Of a stretch of DNA of 64,000 bases, positions 57,428 through 64,000 are shown piece by piece. Each line of letters starts with the position of its first letter. The first letter of the stretch is position 1. The notes beneath the pieces were generated by a model that was not told the DNA's origin, searched no databases, and worked only from the letters and a program-made list of their open reading frames with translations. Made by a program: the position numbers and the translations under genes. The stretch comes from Lachnospiraceae bacterium NSJ-143 (GTDB lineage Bacteria; Bacillota; Clostridia; Lachnospirales; Anaerotignaceae): NCBI GenBank assembly GCA_022867625.1, contig JALIFM010000009.1, forward strand, positions 1-64,000, given 5' to 3'.

Positions 57428-58933
57428 ATGCGTAAAAACAGCTTTGCTTTTGGCTGCATAATACTTATGTCTGCCAATATAATTACGCGGTTTATGGGTT
57501 TTTTCTACCGCATATATATGTCAAAGACTATAGGCGCCCAGGGTATGGGCCTTTATCAGCTTATAATGCCGCTCTACATTTTGTGCTATTCAATCACAGC
57601 CTCAGGTATAACCACCACTGTATCCAAGCTTACAGCGGAAGAAACCGCGAGAAACTCCCAGGCTAACGCGATTCGCATACTTAAAGCGGCACTCTCAATA
57701 ACATTGTCTTTGAGTATTATTATCAGCTTTGCCATGTATTTTAATTCAGATACAGCCGCGCTTTATTTTATAAAAGATACCAGAAGCAGCGAATCATTAA
57801 AAATACTCAGCCTGTGCTTTCCTTTTATGGCCGCCGGTTCATGTATCAAAGGCTATTTTCTGGGAAAACAGAACAACATATTTCCTGCCCTGTCACAGAT
57901 TTTTGAACAGGCTGTAAGAATGATATCGCTTGTTGCTATAATGGTGCTGTTTTCCCCACAGAACATTGAACAGTCGTGTTCTGCCGCTGTAGTGGGCGTA
58001 GTGCTTGGGGAAATTTTTTCTTTCGCACTGACTATGGCATTCCTGCTTTTTTCCTCCGATTCCTCAGCTTCTGGAAAAAAGCCTGATATTCCGGTTCTTT
58101 CAGCGTATAGAAAAATACTCACAATGTCTGTTCCGCTTTCAGCCTCAAGGGTAGCGGCATCTTTTCTGTCAGCAGTCGAAAACATACTTATACCGCTGAG
58201 ACTTGGCATGTACCCTAAAAGCACCGATGCTCTAAGCCAATACGGGCATTTGAGCGGAATGGTAATACCCCTGCTCCATTTTCCGTCCTCCATGCTTTCG
58301 GCTGTGTCCATAAGCATGATACCCGCCATATCCAAACAGAGGACTGTTAAAAACCAGCACCAGGCCCAGCTGACTGTTAACCGAAGCATAAGCTTTACCG
58401 CAGCCGCATCATGCGGAGCCGCAGTATTCTTTTATGCCTTTTCCAGCGATGTCTGCGCCCTTATATACTCAATGCCTGAGCTGGGAACACTGCTTAGGCC
58501 GCTGTCGCTTCTGTGTCCACTTATGTATATGCAGATTACTCTGAACGGCGTGTTAAACAGTCTTGGAAAACATTTTCAGCTCTTTTTAACCGGAATCGCC
58601 TCATCACTTGTAAGCATAGTGTCAATATATTTTCTTATGCCTAAAATAGGAATAAACGCTTATATTTACGGCGCATTTTTGTCATCTCTTACTGCGGTTC
58701 TGCCTGCTATTATAATTTCAGGCAAATATTTCAGTATAAAGCGCTCAACACTGAAATATTATATAATCTGTGGAGTATGCGCTGTTTTTTCAGCGGCTCT
58801 TTCAAAATACATACCGGAATTAAATATTATTAGCCGAATGTCTGTAATGGCATTTGCATATATAGCCGGACTTATAGCCACAGGAATATTTTCTGAAATT
58901 ACAGGACTTAAGATATTGTCTAAAAAAGCATAA
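57428..58933 (+). CDS. SpoVB/MurJ-like polysaccharide or lipid-linked precursor flippase (MOP superfamily)
   Basis: 501 residues with ~14 membrane helices. The N-terminus (ANIITRFMGFFYRIYMSKTI, GAQGMGLYQLIMPLY) and SASRVAASFLSAVENILIPL are typical of stage V sporulation protein B and its MurJ-related paralogues. It would flip lipid-linked precursors, for spore cortex if it is SpoVB. AAGGA lies 9 bases upstream of ATG. A TATAAT box (57398-57403) has no matching -35, so a sporulation sigma factor is possible but not demonstrated. Confidence 0.82.
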   Translation: MRKNSFAFGCIILMSANIITRFMGFFYRIYMSKTIGAQGMGLYQLIMPLYILCYSITASGITTTVSKLTAEETARNSQANAIRILKAALSITLSLSIIISFAMYFNSDTAALYFIKDTRSSESLKILSLCFPFMAAGSCIKGYFLGKQNNIFPALSQIFEQAVRMISLVAIMVLFSPQNIEQSCSAAVVGVVLGEIFSFALTMAFLLFSSDSSASGKKPDIPVLSAYRKILTMSVPLSASRVAASFLSAVENILIPLRLGMYPKSTDALSQYGHLSGMVIPLLHFPSSMLSAVSISMIPAISKQRTVKNQHQAQLTVNRSISFTAAASCGAAVFFYAFSSDVCALIYSMPELGTLLRPLSLLCPLMYMQITLNGVLNSLGKHFQLFLTGIASSLVSIVSIYFLMPKIGINAYIYGAFLSSLTAVLPAIIISGKYFSIKRSTLKYYIICGVCAVFSAALSKYIPELNIISRMSVMAFAYIAGLIATGIFSEITGLKILSKKA

Positions 58934-58934
58934 C

Positions 58935-58962
58935 AAAAATGCGGCCTTAAGGCCGCATTTTT
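58935..58962. terminator. bidirectional terminator
   Basis: AAAAATGCGGCC (58935-58946) pairs with GGCCGCATTTTT (58951-58962) across TTAA. It serves the convergent flippase and galT genes. Confidence 0.85.
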
Positions 58963-58966
58963 ATGT

Positions 58967-59947
58967 TTAATGTCTGTTTTCCCTGTAAAATTTTGCGGCC
59001 GTCTCAGGCAGCACCGGGTTTATAAAACACCTTGTAGCGTACTCAAACCCTGCCCATGAACCTATTCTCGGAAGCAGCCTTATATACCAGTGAAAAAGCC
59101 CTTCCGGTGTTGATTTTGCTTCTTCCTGTATACATATATTAAAGCTTATACCTTCCCTTATGGCATTTATACGCAAAAGCATATCCTTTAAAAAAACTGA
59201 AAGGCTCTTTAATTCTTTCTCCTCCAGCTGTGACATTGTTGATATATGCCTTTTAGGGACTATCCACATCTCAAAGCTCTGCCTTGAGGCATAGGGTGCC
59301 AATGATACAAAATGCTCATTCTCATCAATCAGCCTTGTTTGTGAAGCCTTCTCATGCTCTACCATATCGCACATAATACAGCGATTCTTAGATTTTTTAT
59401 ATTCCTCAAAGACCTCAAAAGCCGCTTTTTGCTCACTTGTAAGTATAGGCACACCCATTATCTGCCAGTGAGAGTGTGAAATTGAGGCCCCGGCATAAGG
59501 GCCGTTGTTCTTAAAAATCTGGACGTACTCAACCTTCTCATTGTTTCTGATTTTTTCAAGCCTTTCGATAAGCACACCAAAAAGCCTGAGAAAATGCTTA
59601 TCAGTCTCATCTGTTATATCCATAGTATGCTCTGGTGTGTCCACAACTACCTCATGTATACCACAGCCGTCATGAGATTCATAAAACGTATCAAAATCCC
59701 TCTCAAAGCTGTTTAAGCTCAGAGCAGGATATAAATTATCAAAAACACGTATTTCCCAGCCGCCTTCGTTTTTAAGCTCAAACACAGCCGGCGGTGTCAT
59801 TGACTCATTTTCAGGACAAAACGGGCATACTGATTTATTGTTCTCCTCCATCTTTGCGCCGCGCTTATAATTATACGGTTTATCCTTGCGGTTGGACGCA
59901 AATATAACCCACTCGCCCGAAAACATATCTTTTCTTATTTGGGACAT
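58967..59947 (-). CDS. galT: galactose-1-phosphate uridylyltransferase-like protein
   Basis: 326 residues, HIT superfamily. The active-site triad is His158-x-His160-x-Gln162 (SHSHWQI), and the zinc site begins with Cys41/Cys44 (CPFCPENE), with a further pair CIMC. The C-terminal EEAKSTPEGLFHWYIRLLPR contains the second structural histidine. It exchanges UMP between UDP-glucose and galactose-1-phosphate, or between related sugar phosphates; no galK or galE is adjacent, so the substrate is less certain. It lies 12 bases downstream of the oligopeptide-binding protein gene. Confidence 0.85.
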   Translation of the reverse strand: MSQIRKDMFSGEWVIFASNRKDKPYNYKRGAKMEENNKSVCPFCPENESMTPPAVFELKNEGGWEIRVFDNLYPALSLNSFERDFDTFYESHDGCGIHEVVVDTPEHTMDITDETDKHFLRLFGVLIERLEKIRNNEKVEYVQIFKNNGPYAGASISHSHWQIMGVPILTSEQKAAFEVFEEYKKSKNRCIMCDMVEHEKASQTRLIDENEHFVSLAPYASRQSFEMWIVPKRHISTMSQLEEKELKSLSVFLKDMLLRINAIREGISFNICIQEEAKSTPEGLFHWYIRLLPRIGSWAGFEYATRCFINPVLPETAAKFYRENRH

Positions 59948-59959
59948 ACAACCACCTCA

Positions 59960-61576
59960 TCAGTCTGACGTTTGATTAGTTTCAATTTTCCAGCTTTCAA
60001 TTCCCCGGAAATAATCATATGGCACCGGATTAAAATCTCCGGATATTCTGCTGTTTACAAAAAGAGCTGATTTTCTGAACAACAGGCTTACATATGGCAG
60101 CTCATCTGCCGTATAGGCTTCAAGCTCAGAATAAGCTTTGACCATATCAGCCTCATTTACAGCGTTATACGCCGTATCCAGAAGCTCATCCATCTTCTCA
60201 TCGCTGTAAGAAATATAATTAAGACCATCTCTGTCAGAAGACGAGAACATAAAACCGAAATACGGCGACACAGACATTTCCCAGCCTCCAACAAACAAGT
60301 CAAAATCACCCGATTCAAGCCTTGAAATATATGTGTTGTAATTAACAGCCTCAACGCCTGATTTTATACCGACTGATTTCAATTCCTCAGAAAGCTTTAT
60401 CGCCACCTGTCTGCGCTCTTTGCTTTCAGAATTTACAAGTATCCTGAGTGATATGTTATGTGTGCCGCTTTCATCTGTTTTAGCAAACAGGTTGCTTTCA
60501 GAATCGTACTTGTACCCTGCAAGCGATATATATTCCTTAGCCTTATTCAAATCGTATTGTATACCCGGAATATTGGTATTATACAAAAAGCTTGACGGGT
60601 TTACCGGCGATGATGTTTTTACTGCGTTTGAAAGATAAACACTGTCAATTATATTATCAATAGGTACACACGCCGCTACAGCCTTTCTTATATTTTTGTC
60701 TCTGAGAACAGAGTTGTTAAAATTAAATCCTATAAACTCATAATAATTGTCGGTAAATCCATACTTTTCAGACTCGGCATAAAAGTCGTACTTGCCCATA
60801 TCTGTCTCACCGGCAACAACGCAGTCAGTAATTTTCTGGCTGAAGGAATAAATGTCAGTGTCTGAGTCAGTAGTCATTTTTACAACCACTCTGCCTATTG
60901 AAGGCGTACCTCCAAAACTGTTTTCAGAAGCTTCCAGCACAAGCTCCTTAGCCGGGGTAAAATCCGAAAATTTATACGGCCCGTTTCCCATTGGGTATTC
61001 CGGCGAATCATTGCCGCTGTAGTAGCTTTCAGAAATGACAGGAAAGCACATTGAATATATGTTTGAACTGAATGCCTCTGAAAAGCTTACATTTACAGTA
61101 TACCTGTCAGTCAGGGATACATTCCTTATTCTTTCCGCGCATTTTTTATAAACCGTGTTATCCCCGGCGTTTCTTATTGTATTAATAGAATACGCCACAT
61201 CGTTAGCGGTTATGTCGCTTCCATCATGCCATTTAAGGCCGCTTTTTATTTTTATCGTAAGTACAGTGCCATCCTGTGTGTAATACCAGCTCTCTGCTAT
61301 ACAGCCCTGAGGCTTATGAGCGCTGTCAATGGCTATAAGCGGTTTAAACATAAGCCTGAGAATACTGTCAACAGACTCATCCTCATTTAACAGCGGATTA
61401 AGCACAGTTGTTGTTCTCATCGACAGTGTAAGTACATTGTCATCCTTTTCATACGTGTTATTCTGTACAGAAGATACGGCCTTCTGACTGCTCTGAGGTG
61501 TGTCGGGAACCGCTGTATCTGAACAGGCTGTAAAAATAAGCGGCAAAACCGCCGCCGCTAAAATTATTTTTTTCAT
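59960..61576 (-). CDS. orphan oligopeptide-type ABC substrate-binding lipoprotein (SBP family 5)
   Basis: 538 residues. A lipoprotein signal peptide with lipobox FTAC (Cys18), then a family 5 binding fold (LTIKIKSGLKWHDGSDITAN, MGNGPYKFSDFTPAKELVL, FDLFVGGWEMS). Members bind peptides, nickel or other solutes for Opp/Dpp-type transporters. No permease or ATPase gene is nearby, so it is an orphan that may work with a transporter elsewhere. It starts 21 bases after the lytic transglycosylase stop. Confidence 0.88.
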   Translation of the reverse strand: MKKIILAAAVLPLIFTACSDTAVPDTPQSSQKAVSSVQNNTYEKDDNVLTLSMRTTTVLNPLLNEDESVDSILRLMFKPLIAIDSAHKPQGCIAESWYYTQDGTVLTIKIKSGLKWHDGSDITANDVAYSINTIRNAGDNTVYKKCAERIRNVSLTDRYTVNVSFSEAFSSNIYSMCFPVISESYYSGNDSPEYPMGNGPYKFSDFTPAKELVLEASENSFGGTPSIGRVVVKMTTDSDTDIYSFSQKITDCVVAGETDMGKYDFYAESEKYGFTDNYYEFIGFNFNNSVLRDKNIRKAVAACVPIDNIIDSVYLSNAVKTSSPVNPSSFLYNTNIPGIQYDLNKAKEYISLAGYKYDSESNLFAKTDESGTHNISLRILVNSESKERRQVAIKLSEELKSVGIKSGVEAVNYNTYISRLESGDFDLFVGGWEMSVSPYFGFMFSSSDRDGLNYISYSDEKMDELLDTAYNAVNEADMVKAYSELEAYTADELPYVSLLFRKSALFVNSRISGDFNPVPYDYFRGIESWKIETNQTSD

Positions 61577-61597
61577 GCTTTCTCCTGTTTAATTCTA

Positions 61598-62167
61598 TCA
61601 GTCATAAAGATATTCATATATTCTTTTTGCCTTTTCAACCTTTTTTACATAATTTGCGGTTTCCTTAAAAGGTATTGTATCAAGATTAATCCCGTCAGAA
61701 GAATATTCTTCCTCAGTAAGCCACCCTGACACATTTCCGCTCCCGGCATTGTAAGCCGCAAGCACAGTAGGCTCGCTTTCAAACTGTTTAAACAGTCTGC
61801 TTAAATACCAGCACCCAATATGTACATTTGTTTCAGGCTCATAAAGAATCTCAGAACTGTAATTTTCTATCTCAAGCACTTCCGAAGCCCAGATTCCTGT
61901 TACCTCTGAAATCTGCATAAGACCTCTGGCATCCTTATGCGATACAGCCCTGCAATCAAAATCGCTCTCACATTTAATCACCGCGTATACAAGGTTTGCA
62001 TCTACATTATACTCTGCGGCGTATTTTTCAACATAGTTTTTATATGACTGTGGGTACAGGATTTTCTTTAATACTACATGTTTAAATACCCCAGCCGCAA
62101 TCACTGCCAAAAAAACAATAACAGCAAACCATTTTATAAATCCAGTTCTAGACTTGTTTTTTCCCAT
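61598..62167 (-). CDS. membrane-anchored lytic transglycosylase (SLT domain)
   Basis: 189 residues. One N-terminal membrane helix (~11-32), then a C-type lysozyme/SLT domain with catalytic Glu67 (KCESDFDCRAVSHKDARGLM), QIS..GIWA and AYNAGSGNVSGWL. It cleaves peptidoglycan glycan strands and leaves 1,6-anhydroMurNAc ends. The start overlaps the coaE gene by 20 bases, so translation is coupled. Confidence 0.92.
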   Translation of the reverse strand: MGKNKSRTGFIKWFAVIVFLAVIAAGVFKHVVLKKILYPQSYKNYVEKYAAEYNVDANLVYAVIKCESDFDCRAVSHKDARGLMQISEVTGIWASEVLEIENYSSEILYEPETNVHIGCWYLSRLFKQFESEPTVLAAYNAGSGNVSGWLTEEEYSSDGINLDTIPFKETANYVKKVEKAKRIYEYLYD

Positions 62168-62765
62168 TATTCTCTCCCGGATTATTCAAATTATATTCCA
62201 CCTGACCTTTTAAACTTTCAATATCAGTACTGTTGTCAATAATTATATCCGCGTATTTCTTATAAACCTCCCATGGCTTTTGCCTTTTCATTCTGTCCAT
62301 AGCCTGCTCATAAGTAATTGAGTCGCGGCCCATAATTCTTTTGGCTCTTACACAGTCGTCTGCGTATACTGCCCATACCTTTTGGCAAAGCTTAATAAAA
62401 TTGCCCTCTATAAGCAGAGGAGCATCTATTACCGCCATCTGCTTTCCGCTTTTATCGGCCGCTTCCAGCTGCTTTTTCATCTCATCGTAAATATATTTGT
62501 GCGTACAGGAATTTAAAAATTCCAGCTTTTCTCCACCCTGTGAAAACACAGTAAAGCCAAGGGTTTTTCTGTCAATCTCCCCGTCGTTATTTAATATTCC
62601 GTCTCCAAAATATGCAACAAGCTCGCTGTAAGCCGGGCGCCCCTTTAATATTATTTCATGGGCAATTTTGTCAGCGTCTATTATCTCGGCCCCATTTTCT
62701 TTCAGAATCTGACTGACAGCGCTTTTTCCGCTGCCAGTCGGTCCTGTAAGCCCTATTATCAGCAT
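62148..62765 (-). CDS. coaE: dephospho-CoA kinase
   Basis: 205 residues. The last step of CoA synthesis: phosphorylates the 3'-OH of dephospho-CoA. P-loop GLTGPTGSGKSAVS near the N-terminus, then IIDADKIAHEI, DAPLLIEG and RAKRIMGRDSITYEQA of the lid. ATG 62765 is chosen because GAGG lies 8 bases upstream; GTG 62774 is too close to it. It lies 18 bases downstream of polA, a linkage also seen in other Firmicutes. Confidence 0.95.
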   Translation of the reverse strand: MLIIGLTGPTGSGKSAVSQILKENGAEIIDADKIAHEIILKGRPAYSELVAYFGDGILNNDGEIDRKTLGFTVFSQGGEKLEFLNSCTHKYIYDEMKKQLEAADKSGKQMAVIDAPLLIEGNFIKLCQKVWAVYADDCVRAKRIMGRDSITYEQAMDRMKRQKPWEVYKKYADIIIDNSTDIESLKGQVEYNLNNPGENNGKKQV

Positions 62766-62783
62766 AAAATTCACCTCAAAGCT

Positions 62784-64000
62784 TTATTTAGCCTCATACC
62801 AGTTTACCGCCTGCTTTACATCTGCCACCAATGGCACATTAAGCGATACGGCGTTTTCCATATTTTCCTTGAGTATAACAGCCACCTGCTCAATTTCCTT
62901 TTCATATGTTTCAATTAAAAGCTCATCATGAACCTGAAGTATAAGTCTTGACTTAAGGCCGTTTTCCTTTAACGCTCTGCTTACCTTTATCATTGCTATT
63001 TTTATAATATCTGCCGCCGTTCCCTGTATAGGCATATTCATAGCTACCCTTTCGCCAAACGAGCGGGTATTGAAATTAGAAGACGACAGCTCCGGCATAT
63101 TCCTTCTCCTGCCAAAAATAGTGGAAACATATCCGGCTTCCCTTGCGTTTCTTATAGTTTCATCCATATATTTTTTTACATTTGGGTATTTGGCAAAATA
63201 GTTATCTATATATATTTCAGCCTCTTTTCTGGTTATACCCAAATCTTGGCTTAAGCTGAACGCCCCAATACCATATATTATACCAAAATTAACTGCCTTT
63301 GCCTGACGCCTCTGTTCAGGTGTAACCTCATCAAACGGTATGCCCAGAACCTGAGATGCTGTAATCCGGTGTATATCCTGACCGTTTTTAAACGCCTCAA
63401 TAAGGTTTTTGTCATCTGCCATATGCGCCAAAACCCTAAGCTCAATCTGCGAATAGTCCGCGTCAGAAAACACATAGCCCTCCTCAGGAATAAAAACCTT
63501 TCTCAGTTCCCTGCCAAGCTCGAGCCTGACCGGTATGTTCTGAAGGTTAGGCTCTGTAGAGCTTATCCTGCCAGTTGCAGTAATAGTCTGGTTAAATGTA
63601 GAATAGATTCTTTCTGTCTTTTCGTCAAGAACATTCAAAAGCCCGTCGGCGTAAGTGCTCTTTAGTTTTGTAAGCTGTCTGTAAAATAATATTTTTTCTA
63701 TAACCGGGTTATCGTATTTCAGCTTTTCCAATACCTCCGCCGCTGTTGAATATCCAGTTTTTGTTTTTTTGCTGCCTCTAAGGCCCATTTTCTCAAAAAG
63801 AACCTCTCCCAGCTGCTTAGGTGAATTTATATTAAACCTTTCACCACACATTGAATAAATTTCTTCTGTAATGACATCTATCTGCTCGCTGAGGGCTTTG
63901 CCATAGTACAAAAGCCCCTGTCTGTCTGCTTTTATGCCATATCTTTCCATATCGGCAAGCACGCCGATAAGCGGCATTTCGATATCGCAAAACAGTTTTT
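62784..64000 (-). CDS. polA: DNA polymerase I, C-terminal part (5' end beyond the window)
   Basis: About 405 residues are visible; the gene enters from beyond position 64000. This is the polymerase domain: thumb (KTKTGYSTAAEVLEKL), motif A DYSQIELRVLAH, motif B RRQAKAVNFGIIYG and motif C QVHDELLIE. It fills gaps in repair and removes RNA primers. The 5' nuclease and 3'-5' exonuclease regions are not in the window. The ATG at 63977 is internal; coding sequence continues upstream of it (LFCDIEMPLIGVL). Confidence 0.95.
   Translation of the reverse strand, partial: KLFCDIEMPLIGVLADMERYGIKADRQGLLYYGKALSEQIDVITEEIYSMCGERFNINSPKQLGEVLFEKMGLRGSKKTKTGYSTAAEVLEKLKYDNPVIEKILFYRQLTKLKSTYADGLLNVLDEKTERIYSTFNQTITATGRISSTEPNLQNIPVRLELGRELRKVFIPEEGYVFSDADYSQIELRVLAHMADDKNLIEAFKNGQDIHRITASQVLGIPFDEVTPEQRRQAKAVNFGIIYGIGAFSLSQDLGITRKEAEIYIDNYFAKYPNVKKYMDETIRNAREAGYVSTIFGRRRNMPELSSSNFNTRSFGERVAMNMPIQGTAADIIKIAMIKVSRALKENGLKSRLILQVHDELLIETYEKEIEQVAVILKENMENAVSLNVPLVADVKQAVNWYEAK

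Noticed and set aside
1-64000. c-di-GMP (GEMM) riboswitch, T-box, SAM riboswitch, tRNA, CRISPR, insertion sequence
   Set aside because: Looked for by eye in the intergenic regions; none recognised. A covariance-model scan would be decisive.

Overview
The window looks like a chromosomal segment of a low-GC, anaerobic, Gram-positive bacterium of the class Clostridia (Lachnospirales-like). The reasons are the hprK-(ROK)-murB-rapZ-whiA-HPr/Crh gene order, AGGAGG-type ribosome sites, frequent TTG/GTG starts, U-tailed terminators, a SpoVB-like flippase, class I Hcp, and DUF362-ferredoxin and MgtE proteins. I cannot name a genus. No rRNA, tRNA, CRISPR array, insertion sequence or prophage was seen.

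Layout. 0.1-6.1 kb: a DUF2161 nuclease-fold protein and Xaa-Pro aminopeptidase, a DUF362/ferredoxin protein, mgtE with an elaborate leader that contains a small upstream ORF, and a PH-like membrane protein with MscL. 6.2-9.8 kb: convergent c-di-GMP phosphodiesterase and diguanylate cyclase genes. 10-17 kb: a minus-strand operon hprK, ROK, murB, rapZ, whiA, Crh-like, preceded by uvrC. 17.2-19.7 kb: another diguanylate cyclase and the wreck of a hybrid histidine kinase. 19.9-25.5 kb: a GntR repressor divergent from an IlvD-type dehydratase and a complete TRAP transporter, with repeated operator-like sites. 25.9-29.0 kb: a PTS-EIIC/EAL fusion and a lipoprotein. 29.3-45.2 kb: a 16-kb signalling island with three multi-PAS hybrid histidine kinases, an HPt protein, a REC-GGDEF-EAL-REC-GGDEF protein and a LytTR regulator. 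Two of the kinases and the LytTR protein share an N-terminal NTF2/SnoaL-like domain.

45.3-47.3 kb: hcp and a cupin gene behind an FNR/HcpR-like site. 47.4-53.1 kb: an AGCS alanine symporter, methionine gamma-lyase and alanine racemase, divergent from a PucR-type regulator that has no canonical start codon. 53.1-56.5 kb: a corrinoid ABC importer (btuFCD) under a cobalamin riboswitch. 56.6-64 kb: a Vat-like acetyltransferase behind a 15-codon leader ORF, a SpoVB-like flippase, GalT, an orphan oligopeptide-binding lipoprotein, a lytic transglycosylase, coaE, and the 3' part of polA, which runs off the window.

How they work together. The dominant theme is signal transduction through phosphorelay and c-di-GMP. 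The most promising items for a previously undescribed system are (1) the island at 29.3-45.2 kb, where a hybrid kinase with a SnoaL-like input, an HPt protein, a second hybrid kinase and a dual c-di-GMP enzyme form one operon, and (2) the mgtE leader, where an acidic/proline-rich upstream peptide overlaps mutually exclusive RNA hairpins in a way that recalls MgtL of enterobacteria. All starts, promoters and hairpins were read by eye; no database search was run.
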